A stretch of 22,478 nucleotides of DNA from Syntrophaceae bacterium UBA5744 (GTDB taxonomy: Bacteria; Desulfobacterota; Syntrophia; Syntrophales; UBA2192): positions 1-22,478 of the forward strand of contig DIFQ01000036.1 of NCBI GenBank assembly GCA_002419215.1, read 5' to 3'. A program made the translations under genes and the position numbers. Positions 1 through 7,156 of the stretch are shown here, one piece after another. The notes below the pieces were generated by a model. That model ran no database searches. It was not told the DNA's origin and was given only the letters and a program-made list of their open reading frames with translations. The stretch's first letter is position 1, and each line of letters begins with the position of its first letter.

Positions 1-32
1 GCAAGGGCGTGTTTGATTACACCAAGAAATAG
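1..32 (+). CDS. 3-hydroxyacyl-CoA dehydrogenase, C-terminal end (partial)
   Basis: Only the last nine codons and the TAG stop (30-32) are present, in the frame starting at base 3; they read KGVFDYTKK. The preceding two bases (GC) are compatible with a glycine codon. Many 3-hydroxybutyryl/3-hydroxyacyl-CoA dehydrogenases end in a G-K-G-(F/V)-(Y/F)-D-Y motif, and the downstream genes belong to the same beta-oxidation chemistry. That match and the context are the only support. The strong terminator at 154-202 would close this transcription unit. Confidence 0.45.
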   Translation, partial: KGVFDYTKK

Positions 33-38
33 CAGACC

Positions 39-113
39 GGGTACAGGGTACAGGGTGAAGACCTTCTTCCCGCGTCTTTCCCTGAACCCTGACCCCTGAA
101 CCCTGGCCCCTGG
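39..113. repeat. Paired 7-bp-period repeat arms (GGGTACA / CCCTGAA type)
   Basis: GGGTACAGGGTACAGGGTG at 39-57 faces a degenerate arm in the opposite sense at 80-113 (CCCTGAACCCTGACCCCTGA and onward). The two can pair across about 22 bases. A GCGCGCGAAGCGCG tract follows. The layout matches the elements at 8663-8756 and 13144-13258. Confidence 0.8.
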
Positions 114-153
114 CGCGCGAAGCGCGTGCATGAAAGACGCTGACTCTGCTGAA

Positions 154-202
154 GGGAAACGGGTTTTTCGAACTGCCTCTCCCGTTTCCCTTTTTTATTT
201 TT
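154..202 (+). terminator. Rho-independent terminator
   Basis: A perfect 10-bp stem, GGGAAACGGG (154-163) against CCCGTTTCCC (181-190), is followed by TTTTTTATTTTT (191-202). It separates the dehydrogenase fragment from the CoA-transferase gene. Confidence 0.85.
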
Positions 203-278
203 AAAAAAGAACTTGAAAGACAAAAAAGATTCATGAAAAAGTGTGTCGACGGATTGCAGCCCAGACCCGGAGCGTAAC

Positions 279-1454
279 ATGCCCCTGCCTCTTGACGGGA
301 TTCGTGTCCTCGACCTGTCCTCCCGGATGCCCGGACCGATGTGCGCCCAGATCCTGGGAGACCTTGGCGCCGAGGTCATCAAGATCGAAAGCCCGCGGGC
401 CCCTGATCTGTTTCGCCGTTTCGAGCCGCTCGTGGACGGCACGGGCAGCCTCTTTCACGTCTGCAACCGAAACAAGAAAGGGCTGACCCTGGAACTCCGG
501 CACCCGCGGGGCCGTGAGATATTTCTTCGGCTGATCAAGAACACCGATGTCGTCGTCGAGGCCTTCCGGCCCGGGGCCATGGAGCGCATGGGAATCGGTT
601 ACGACATCCTGAATGCCGCAAACCCGGGGCTGATCCACTGCTCGCTCACCGCCTTCGGGCAGACGGGGCCCTACCGGATGAGGCCCGCACACGATCTGAA
701 CCTCCTTGCCCTCTCGGGCGTCCTGGACCTGCTGGGAGACAGGAATGGCCCTCCGATTGTCCCGCCTGTCCAGATGTCCGGTCTCGGCGGCGCCCTCCAG
801 GGAGTCGTCGGCATCCAGGCGGCCCTGCTGAGCAGGGGGAAAACCGGCAAGGGCCAATCCATCGATGTTTCGCTGTTTGACGGGGTCTCCGCTTTTGCGT
901 CACTCGAGATGTCCCGATACATGGCAGGGCACCACATCCCGAAGCGAGGCCTCACGGAAGGAGGAGGCGGGTATGCCTGCTTCAACGTCTACCGGACGTC
1001 CGACGGACGGTATCTTTCACTGGGCTGCCTGGAGCCGCAATTCTGGGAAGCATTGTGCCGCATCATAGGCAGGGAAGCATTGATCGCGGAGCAGTGGTCG
1101 GCGCCGCCCCGGCAGGACGAAATCATCGCAGAGGTCCGTTCCATTATTCTTTCCCGCACACTCGACGAGTGGATGGGCGCTCTTGATCCTGAAACGATCT
1201 GCGTCGCGCCGGTCAACACGTTCGAGGAAACCCTCCGGGACCCCCATGTCCGAAAGGAAGGAACCTGGTTCGAGGGCGCACTCCCCGGGGGCGAGACGGT
1301 GCCTCAGGCTGCCCTTCCCATTCGCTTCGGCGGAAACCGGCCGGGCTGGAGATCCCACCCGCCGAAACATGGCGAGCACGCGCAGGATATCCTTCGGGGG
1401 CTGGGTCTTGCCGACAGGGAAATCGAAGACCTTCGGGCTCTCGACGTGATATGA
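279..1454 (+). CDS. CaiB/BaiF-family (class III) CoA-transferase or alpha-methylacyl-CoA racemase-like protein
   Basis: This 391-residue protein belongs to the fold that transfers CoA between carboxylates or epimerises 2-methylacyl-CoA thioesters in the cytoplasm. The N-terminus LDGIRVLDLSSRMPGPMCAQ and GDLGAEVIKIE are family hallmarks. AHDLNLLALSG (H138, D139) and EPQFWEALC resemble alpha-methylacyl-CoA racemase, where the equivalent histidine is catalytic. TGKGQSIDVSLFDGV is also conserved. The position of the second catalytic residue (Asp156 of the mycobacterial racemase; Asp169 region of formyl-CoA transferase) reads QMSGLGG, so Ser167 replaces Asp. The start at 279 is chosen because GGAG lies at 269-272 and homology begins there; GTG 243 would add 12 residues without similarity. 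It begins the CoA-thioester cluster that continues with etfBA. Whether it is a racemase or a transferase cannot be decided from sequence. Confidence 0.9.
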   Translation: MPLPLDGIRVLDLSSRMPGPMCAQILGDLGAEVIKIESPRAPDLFRRFEPLVDGTGSLFHVCNRNKKGLTLELRHPRGREIFLRLIKNTDVVVEAFRPGAMERMGIGYDILNAANPGLIHCSLTAFGQTGPYRMRPAHDLNLLALSGVLDLLGDRNGPPIVPPVQMSGLGGALQGVVGIQAALLSRGKTGKGQSIDVSLFDGVSAFASLEMSRYMAGHHIPKRGLTEGGGGYACFNVYRTSDGRYLSLGCLEPQFWEALCRIIGREALIAEQWSAPPRQDEIIAEVRSIILSRTLDEWMGALDPETICVAPVNTFEETLRDPHVRKEGTWFEGALPGGETVPQAALPIRFGGNRPGWRSHPPKHGEHAQDILRGLGLADREIEDLRALDVI

Positions 1455-1485
1455 TCCACCCGAGAGACAATCGGGTGCAATCGCA

Positions 1486-1514
1486 TTGACATCCGCAGCA
1501 TTCTTCAGATAGGA
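1486..1514 (+). promoter_or_regulatory. Possible sigma-70 promoter before etfB
   Basis: A perfect -35 hexamer TTGACA (1486-1491) lies in the 91-bp gap before etfB, but the -10 after 17 bp is only ATAGGA. A 7-bp hairpin (CACCCGA 1457-1463, TCGGGTG 1471-1477) sits just upstream. etfBA could have a promoter separate from the CoA-transferase. The call is weak because of the poor -10. Confidence 0.25.
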
Positions 1515-1545
1515 AAACACATCGGCACGGAAGGGGCCCAGCGTC

Positions 1546-2358
1546 ATGCCACTGAACATCCTCGTCTGCATCAAACAGGTTCCCGACCCGGAACAGTTCG
1601 ACCGCATTACCCTGGACCCTGCCACGGGGTCCATCAACCGCGCCGGCATCCCGCCGGTCACCAATCCCGTCGACCGCCATGCCGTTGAAGAAGCCCTGCG
1701 CATCCGCGAGGCCTCCGGCGGAACCGTGGCCGTCCTGACCATGGGTCCGCCCCAGGCGAGAAAGTGCCTGGAGGATGCCCTGGCCATGGGGGCAGACCGG
1801 GGGGTCCTGCTCTGCGATATGGCCTTCGCCGGCGCCGACACCCTCGCCACGGCCGCCGTTCTGGCGGCAGGAATCCGTTCCGCCGGCGATTTCGACCTGG
1901 TTTTGTGTGGAAATGAGTCGGTGGACGGGGCGACGGGACAGGTCCCCGCCCAACTCGCAGAGGCGCTGGGCTGGCCCCGCGTCACCTATGCCCGGAAGAT
2001 CGAGATCGCGAAAGAGGCCGCGACGGCCCTTGTCGAGCGGGAGATCGAGGAGGGATTCCTGCGCGTGGAAGTAAGACTTCCCGCCGTCATCGCCGTGGTG
2101 AAACGGATCAACCGGTACCGACTGCCCACGATCTTCGGCATCCTCGAGGCCGGGAAGAAGGAGATCATCGAGGTGGGCTGTGCCGCCTGTGAATGCGCCG
2201 GTCTCGTTGCGGAAGCGATGGGCCTGGCGGGATCGCCGACGAGGGTTGCGGGGGTTTTCCAGTCACACCGGAAAAGGCACGTGGAGATGATCGGCGGTGA
2301 GCCGAAGGAGGCCGCACGGGGGCTCATCCGGAAGCTCAAGGAAATGGACGCCCTTTAA
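1546..2358 (+). CDS. etfB: Electron transfer flavoprotein subunit beta
   Basis: The product (270 residues) is the small ETF subunit, which with EtfA carries electrons from acyl-CoA dehydrogenases to a membrane acceptor. The N-terminus MPLNILVCIKQVPDPEQ, the motif DLVLCGNESVDGATGQVP (near residues 120-140) and RYRLPTIFGILEAGKKEI are classic EtfB signatures. Length is normal, with a slightly extended C-terminus. The start is fixed by homology; AAGGGG near 1530 is a distant ribosome site. It is followed after 63 bp by etfA, and then by an acyl-CoA dehydrogenase that is its likely electron donor. Whether this ETF is bifurcating cannot be told with confidence; there is no fused ferredoxin domain. 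Confidence 0.95.
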   Translation: MPLNILVCIKQVPDPEQFDRITLDPATGSINRAGIPPVTNPVDRHAVEEALRIREASGGTVAVLTMGPPQARKCLEDALAMGADRGVLLCDMAFAGADTLATAAVLAAGIRSAGDFDLVLCGNESVDGATGQVPAQLAEALGWPRVTYARKIEIAKEAATALVEREIEEGFLRVEVRLPAVIAVVKRINRYRLPTIFGILEAGKKEIIEVGCAACECAGLVAEAMGLAGSPTRVAGVFQSHRKRHVEMIGGEPKEAARGLIRKLKEMDAL

Positions 2359-2360
2359 GA

Positions 2361-2391
2361 AAGTGATTGAGTGCGGAAGTGCGTAAGTGAA
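2361..2391. repeat. AGTG-type short-period repeat after etfB stop
   Basis: AGTGATTGAGTG followed by CGGAAGTGCGTAAGTGAAG begins about five bases after the etfB stop codon. It is a degenerate one-sided member of the 8-bp-period AAGTG family seen at 7838-7866, 9581-9681 and 13617-13654. It lies inside the etfB-etfA gap. Confidence 0.6.
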
Positions 2392-2421
2392 GAATCCATC
2401 AGAGATTGAGAAAAGGATCCC

Positions 2422-3411
2422 ATGAAAGAGATTCTGGTCTGGGCGGAGTTGCGGGACGGCCGGCTGACGGGCGTCGCGCTCGAAATCATGAAGAAGGCCC
2501 TCGACCTCGCGACCTTGTCCGGTGGGCGGGTCTCGGCCGTCGCCATCGGGAGGGAGTGCCGCGAAAGCGCGGCCGAACTGGTCGCCCACGGGGCCGAGCG
2601 CGTATTTGTCGTCGAGGATGCGCGGCTGGACCTTTACCAGGCCGACGCCTTCACGAAGATCCTCTGCAGACTCATCGGCGAGATCCGGCCCGGGATTGTC
2701 CTCATGGGGGGAACCTCCGTCGGCGCGGATCTGGCCCCCGCCGTAGCGGCCAGGCTCGGGACGGGTCTGACGGCCCACTGCACAGACCTCCGCATCGAGG
2801 CGATCGAGGGCCTGGATCAGCTGGTGATGGTTGTCCCCGGCTGGCGGGGAAACATGATGGTGAAAATCGTCTGCCCCGAGAAAAGGCCCGTCATGGCCAC
2901 GATCCGCCCCGGAGTGATGGAGAGGGGCAGGCCGGAGCCTTCTCGAGAGGGGGAAATCGTCGCCGTCAGCCCGGATATCGACGAGAAAGACTTCCGGGCA
3001 AGGACCCTCGAGAGGGTCCGGGAATCAGAGGAAAGCGCTCTGGAACAGGCAAAGATCATCGTATCGGGAGGGTTCGGTTTCTACGAGGCGGGAGGTGTTG
3101 CCCTCCTGGATCAACTCGCACGCGCACTCGGCGCTGTCACGGCGGGGTCGAGACCCGCCTGCGATGCGGGCTGGGTCCCCGAGTCGCGGATGATCGGGCA
3201 GAGCGGCAGGACCGTGAGCCCCGACCTGTTCATCAGTATCGGCGCATCCGGGGCGCCCCACTACACGACGGGGTTCGCGAAATCGAAGCTTATCGTGGCC
3301 ATCGACAAAAACCCGAAGGCGCCTGTTTTCGATATCGCGGATTTTGGTGTTGCGGGAGACCTCAAGGAAATCATCCCCGCCCTCGTGGAGGAACTGGAAG
3401 CGAAGGAATAG
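2422..3411 (+). CDS. etfA: Electron transfer flavoprotein subunit alpha
   Basis: The product (329 residues) is the FAD-binding large ETF subunit. The C-terminal FAD domain is clear: GSRPACDAGW, RMIGQSGRTVSPDLFISIG, KLIVAIDKNPKAPVF and IADFGVAGDL in the expected order. AAAGGA lies six bases before the ATG. There is no N-terminal ferredoxin domain. One point is odd. The motif that usually reads G-I-S-G-A-I-Q-H-L-A-G reads GASGAPHYTTG (residues 274-284), so the histidine next to the flavin (His286 of human ETF alpha) is Tyr281 and a histidine stands one place earlier (His280). The chemistry inferred is electron transfer from the downstream dehydrogenase to the respiratory or syntrophic electron chain. 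Confidence 0.95.
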   Translation: MKEILVWAELRDGRLTGVALEIMKKALDLATLSGGRVSAVAIGRECRESAAELVAHGAERVFVVEDARLDLYQADAFTKILCRLIGEIRPGIVLMGGTSVGADLAPAVAARLGTGLTAHCTDLRIEAIEGLDQLVMVVPGWRGNMMVKIVCPEKRPVMATIRPGVMERGRPEPSREGEIVAVSPDIDEKDFRARTLERVRESEESALEQAKIIVSGGFGFYEAGGVALLDQLARALGAVTAGSRPACDAGWVPESRMIGQSGRTVSPDLFISIGASGAPHYTTGFAKSKLIVAIDKNPKAPVFDIADFGVAGDLKEIIPALVEELEAKE

Positions 3412-3473
3412 TGCACTCATGCTGCACATCACGATGGAAAGAGAACTGTCGAATCACAGAAGGGGGAATCGCC

Positions 3474-4601
3474 ATGTTTGAGTTCACGAAAGAGCAGGAA
3501 ATGATCAGGGCCATGGTGCGCGAGTTTGCCGACACGGAGCTGGCGCCGAAAGCACTCGAGCTGGACCGGAAAGGGGAATTTCCCTACGAGCTCGTCAAGA
3601 AGATCGGGGCGCTGGGGATCATCGGGGTGGCCTCCCCCAGGGAGTATGGCGGGTCGAAGGCGGGGCACCTGCCGGCGGTGATCGCCGTCGAGGAGATCGC
3701 CCGCGTCTACCCGTCGCTTGCCTTCATCCTGGAAGTGACCCAGGCGCCGCTGTACATGCTCGAGAACTACGGAACGCCGGAGCAGAAACAGACATGGTTG
3801 CCGCCGATCATCCGGGGCGAGAAGATCGCCGCCGTGGCGGCCACGGAACCGACGGGAGGCTCCGACCTGGCCACGCTGAACACGACGGCCGTAGCCGACG
3901 GGGACGGATACGTGCTCAATGGCAGGAAGGTTTACATCACGAACGGCAGCGTGGGCGACATCGTCCTGGTCCTGGCCAAGACGGGCGAGCGAGCCAGCAT
4001 CCTCGCGCTGGAGAAAGGGACGCCGGGGTTCATCGTGAGCCGCAGACAGGATCTGATGGGTTTCAAGTCGGGCGACGTCTGCGAGCTCGGCTTCAGCAAC
4101 TGCCGCATCCCGAAGAAAAACGTCATCGGCAAGGAGGGCGGCGGCCAGGCGGTGGCCATGGCAACCTTCACGGTAAGCCGCGCCGCCGTGGGAGCCGTGG
4201 GGCTGGGGATCGCGCGCGGGGCCTTCGAGATCGCACTGAAGTATGCCAAGGAACGCATGCTCTACGGCAAACCCATCGCGGGCCTCCAGGCAATCCAGTT
4301 CATGCTCGTGGACATGGACACGGAGATTGACGCCGCCCGCTGGCTCATCTACCATCCCGCGGCGTGCCTGGACCGGGGCATGCTGCCCCGCGACATCGGC
4401 AAACTCTCGGCCCGTGCGAAATACATAGGCGGTGAGGTGGCGGCAAGCGTGACGATGAAAGCCATGCAGGTCCTGGGCGGCTATGGAGTGAGCCCCGAGT
4501 ACCATCTGGCAAGGCTTCTGGCCGACGCCGTGGAGATCTTCCCGGCCACGGGCACACCGCAGATCATGAAGATCATCCAGGCCCTGGAGATCGTGAAATA
4601 A
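3474..4601 (+). CDS. Acyl-CoA dehydrogenase family flavoenzyme
   Basis: This 375-residue protein has the full acyl-CoA dehydrogenase fold. The N-terminal helical domain starts FEFTKEQEMIRAMVREFADTEL, the middle beta domain carries AATEPTGGSDLATLNTTA and VYITNG, and the C-terminal domain has LGGYGVSPEYHLARLLADA. The start is set by AGGGGG at 3461-3466, seven bases upstream; an in-frame extension back to 2406 is only an overlap with etfA. The loop that carries the catalytic glutamate in short- and medium-chain enzymes (Y-E-G-T) reads FPATGTPQIMK, with Thr359 at the glutamate position. The alternative glutamate site used by isovaleryl-CoA dehydrogenase is Ser235. Substrate is unknown. EtfAB immediately upstream is the likely electron acceptor. 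Confidence 0.92.
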   Translation: MFEFTKEQEMIRAMVREFADTELAPKALELDRKGEFPYELVKKIGALGIIGVASPREYGGSKAGHLPAVIAVEEIARVYPSLAFILEVTQAPLYMLENYGTPEQKQTWLPPIIRGEKIAAVAATEPTGGSDLATLNTTAVADGDGYVLNGRKVYITNGSVGDIVLVLAKTGERASILALEKGTPGFIVSRRQDLMGFKSGDVCELGFSNCRIPKKNVIGKEGGGQAVAMATFTVSRAAVGAVGLGIARGAFEIALKYAKERMLYGKPIAGLQAIQFMLVDMDTEIDAARWLIYHPAACLDRGMLPRDIGKLSARAKYIGGEVAASVTMKAMQVLGGYGVSPEYHLARLLADAVEIFPATGTPQIMKIIQALEIVK

Positions 4602-4665
4602 CGGTTACCCGCCTTTTCGAGGACGCACCTGAAGCGTCGAGAGGGGAGACTCAGGGAGGGCTGCC

Positions 4666-5061
4666 ATGAAACTTCCATTCCGTTACGAAGGAACGCTGGT
4701 CGCCCGTCTCGGGATCGAGTTCAAGGCTCTCGGCAAGGAACGCATGGTCCTCACCATGCCGGTCGACGAGCGGACCATGCAGTATGAGGGAGCCCTCCAC
4801 GGCGGCGCCTCACTGACGCTGGCCGAGACGGCGGCGGGGATCGGCACGTGGATGAACATCGACCCCGGAAAGCAGACCGTGGTCGCTCTCGAGATCAACG
4901 CAAACCACATCCGGGCGGCCGGCCCGGGGACCGTGACGGCCACGGCGCTGCCCTGCCACATCGGTCGGACAACGGCCGTCTGGGAGGTCAGGATCACCGA
5001 CGAGAAAGAGAAGCTGATTTGCGTGAGCCGATGCACGCTGGCCATCGTCGACAAGAAGTGA
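4666..5061 (+). CDS. PaaI/YdiI-like hotdog-fold acyl-CoA thioesterase
   Basis: The product (131 residues) is a single-domain hotdog thioesterase that hydrolyses acyl- or aroyl-CoA. The motif LHGGASLTLAETAAGIG (residues 44-60) carries the catalytic Glu54 and closely resembles YdiI/EntH/PaaI enzymes. ALEINANHIRAAGPG and ITDEKEKLICVSRCTLAIV complete the fold. AGGGAGG lies about five bases before the ATG. Its place behind the dehydrogenase suggests release of free CoA from a pathway product or dead-end thioester. The substrate cannot be named from sequence. Confidence 0.88.
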   Translation: MKLPFRYEGTLVARLGIEFKALGKERMVLTMPVDERTMQYEGALHGGASLTLAETAAGIGTWMNIDPGKQTVVALEINANHIRAAGPGTVTATALPCHIGRTTAVWEVRITDEKEKLICVSRCTLAIVDKK

Positions 5062-5108
5062 CGGGTTGATCGAGTAACCCTTCTGCCATGGGCACCGGAG
5101 CTCAACGG

Positions 5109-5228
5109 ATGGGCCGATTCCTCAGGGCATTCTCTCTCGTGGCGGCGCTATTGCTCCTGGCAAGGCTGAAGGGGGAGCCGCACGGATGCTTCATCGACAT
5201 TGACAGACGATGCCCGTTACGATGGTAG
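5109..5228 (+). CDS. Possible small membrane protein (39 residues)
   Basis: An ATG with GGAG eight bases upstream (5097-5100) opens a 39-codon frame: a basic start, MGRFLRAF, then a hydrophobic run SLVAALLLLARL, then a polar tail with two cysteines (C27 and C35) ending CPLRW. It fills most of the 207-bp gap between the thioesterase and the amidohydrolase. An in-frame ATG at 5088 would add seven residues. The look is that of a one-pass membrane peptide or an uncleaved signal. No family is recognised, and a chance frame in GC-rich DNA is quite possible. Confidence 0.3.
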   Translation: MGRFLRAFSLVAALLLLARLKGEPHGCFIDIDRRCPLRW

Positions 5229-5268
5229 CAATTGTCGCTGCACCTGACTGACAAAAGGAGGATTCAAC

Positions 5269-6582
5269 ATGTCTGCAAAGGGGAGCTACAAACCGCAAGA
5301 TTCAATCGCCGCTCACTACCCGGATGCTGTCGAGTGGCGCCGTACGCTGCACAAATTCCCCCAGCCCTCGTGGCTGGAATTCTTTGCCACGGCTTTCGCG
5401 GCGGAGAAACTGACGGAGTGGGGATATGACGTCAAGCAGGGACGCGACGTCGTGGCCGAGGACAAGCTGCTGCTGCTGCCCGACGCGGAGAAACTGCAGG
5501 AAGAGTACGACAGGGCCCTCAAGGCGGGCGCCAACGAGAAGTTCCTTGCCCCGGCAAAGGGCGGCTTCACCGGCGTCATGGCCACCCTGAAGGGAGACCA
5601 GCCGGGACCTGTTATCGGATACCGGTTCGACCTCGACTCCAACGAGGTGACGGAGACCCAGGACGGGACCCACATGCCCGCCCGGCAGGGATTCGTATCG
5701 CAGAACCCGGGCTACGCACACATGTGCGGACACGACATCCACACGGCCACGGGGCTTCTGCTGGCGAAGTATTTCGCCGACAACAGGGCGGCGCTGAAAG
5801 GCACTGTGAAAATGATCTTCCAGCCCAACGAGGAGAATCTCTCGGGGGCTTCTCCCATGATCGAAAAAGGCATCCTGGATGATCTGGACTACATCCTCGG
5901 CGGCCACATCGGGCTGTCCGTGAAAGAGACGGGGCACATCTGCTTCAACGTTCACAGTTTCCTCGCCCTGTCCCGCTTCGAGGTGACCTTCACCGGCCGG
6001 CCGACCCATGCCGCCGCAAGCCCGGAACAGGGAAAGAACGCCATGCTGGGCGCCTGCAGCGCTGTCTCGAACCTCTACGCGATCGCCCGGCACAGCCAGG
6101 GCGCCACGCGGATCAACGTGGGAACCCTGCAGGCGGGAACCACCTGGAACGTCATCCCCGACAGGGCCTACTTCCGCATGGAAACCCGCGGCGTGACCAA
6201 CGAGCTGAATGAGTACATGGTGGAGAAGGCCCGCGACGTGATCGAAGGGGCCGCCAGGATGTACGATCTCACCGTCGAAATGAAACCGGCAGCCATGGCG
6301 GTTGTCGCCGAAAGCTCGCCCGAATTGATCGCCATGGCGGAGCGGGTGGCCGCAACCCTCCCCTCCGTGAAGAAGGTCGTGCCGAGCGCCCCCTTCAATG
6401 CCTCGGAAGATATCACGCTGATGATGGAGCGGGTCCAGCAGAAGGGCGGCCAGGCACTCATCACCCTGTTCGGGACGCCGACCCACGGAGGCCATCACAG
6501 CTCGTCCTTCGATGCCGACGAGGCAGTCATTCGCAATGCGGCCGAATTCTATGCCGCCCTGCAAAAGGAAATAACAGGATAA
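5269..6582 (+). CDS. M20-family amidohydrolase, AbgA-like (p-aminobenzoyl-glutamate hydrolase subunit A type)
   Basis: The product (437 residues) is a zinc-dependent metallopeptidase-fold hydrolase that cleaves an N-acyl or N-aroyl amino acid amide bond. Metal-binding residues are visible: C153 and H155 in MCGHDIH, E188/E189 in QPNEEN, H213 in GGHIGL and the late HGGHHSSSF (H409/H410). The start WRRTLHKFPQPSWLEFFATAF and the end FNASEDITLMMERVQQKGGQALITLFGT match AbgA in order and length (E. coli AbgA is about 436 residues). No signal peptide is present. AAAAGGAGG lies seven bases before the ATG. No AbgB partner is seen here. Beside a CoA-thioester cluster it might release an aromatic or branched acid from an amino acid conjugate; that role is inference. 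Confidence 0.88.
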   Translation: MSAKGSYKPQDSIAAHYPDAVEWRRTLHKFPQPSWLEFFATAFAAEKLTEWGYDVKQGRDVVAEDKLLLLPDAEKLQEEYDRALKAGANEKFLAPAKGGFTGVMATLKGDQPGPVIGYRFDLDSNEVTETQDGTHMPARQGFVSQNPGYAHMCGHDIHTATGLLLAKYFADNRAALKGTVKMIFQPNEENLSGASPMIEKGILDDLDYILGGHIGLSVKETGHICFNVHSFLALSRFEVTFTGRPTHAAASPEQGKNAMLGACSAVSNLYAIARHSQGATRINVGTLQAGTTWNVIPDRAYFRMETRGVTNELNEYMVEKARDVIEGAARMYDLTVEMKPAAMAVVAESSPELIAMAERVAATLPSVKKVVPSAPFNASEDITLMMERVQQKGGQALITLFGTPTHGGHHSSSFDADEAVIRNAAEFYAALQKEITG

Positions 6583-7120
6583 AATAACAGCCGCGGGTCC
6601 TGCGTGTCGGGGCCCTTGGGTACGGCTGAAGAAAACGCGATCGGATCGTCGGGCGAAATGCTTCCGACGATCCGATCGCAGGCCTTCCCGTTCCAGATCA
6701 CCCCCTTCGCTCCATCCCTCAATATTTTCCCCGCAATGCCGATCAAGAAGGTAAGCGCATCGCCGATTCACGGATATATGCCGGGGTAACCCATTCCGCC
6801 CTCGCCGCTTCGGAAATCAACGAATCCCTTCGTCTCTTCCCCTTTATCCTTTGATCTTTGTCCTTTATCCTCATACCTCGATCCTTCTTTGTACGACTTT
6901 TCGGTCTTTTCTCGCGACAAAAATGTCGCTTTCATAAGTAATTTATTATTTCAATATGTTAGCGAAATATTAAGCCTTCCTTTCGACGGCTTTTTCCGAT
7001 CCGGCACACCAGGCGGCAACAGGACGTGATGGGGGCCGGCGCCTTGAAGTCTATCATTTCCTCTTATCCGACAGGGAGTTATGGAAATTTTCTCGCGGAA
7101 AGGATTCATGGCAGGCCTGT
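6583..7120. other. Intergenic region without a convincing gene
   Basis: This gap holds the perfect palindrome at 6637-6679, a pyrimidine-rich phrase repeat around 6839-6890 (CCTTTATCCTTTGATC followed by TTTGTCCTTTATCC), and an AT-rich stretch at 6915-6970 leading to the promoter at 7105-7129. An open frame at 6604-6789 crosses the palindrome and has no ribosome site or recognisable composition, so it is not called. Confidence 0.6.
6637..6679. repeat. Perfect 16-bp inverted repeat
   Basis: GCGATCGGATCGTCGG (6637-6652) and CCGACGATCCGATCGC (6664-6679) are exact reverse complements around an 11-base spacer. No T-run follows, so it is not a standard terminator. It lies about 55 bp after the amidohydrolase stop and could be an operator, an RNA-protecting 3' hairpin or the trace of a mobile repeat. 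Confidence 0.85.
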
Positions 7121-7130
7121 TGCTATAATA
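7105..7130 (+). promoter_or_regulatory. Extended -10 sigma-70 promoter for the DksA-like gene
   Basis: TGCTATAAT (7121-7129) contains a perfect -10 hexamer and the upstream TG of an extended -10. The -35 region is poor. The start of transcription would fall near 7136, giving a short leader with AAGGAGG seven bases before the ATG at 7157. Confidence 0.65.
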
Positions 7131-7156
7131 GAGTTCAAGAAAAAGGAGGTTAAACA

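Noticed and set aside
2406..3473. A long open frame that would fuse 356 residues to the N-terminus of the acyl-CoA dehydrogenase
   Set aside because: It overlaps all of etfA in another frame, its translation is Arg/Gly-rich with no domain, and the dehydrogenase has its own ribosome site and standard N-terminus at 3474.
5302..6771. 489-codon minus-strand frame opposite the amidohydrolase
   Set aside because: It is an antisense shadow of a gene with complete metal-binding motifs and a strong ribosome site.
6604..6789. 61-codon plus-strand frame over the palindrome
   Set aside because: No ribosome site, no recognisable composition, and it reads through a perfect inverted repeat.
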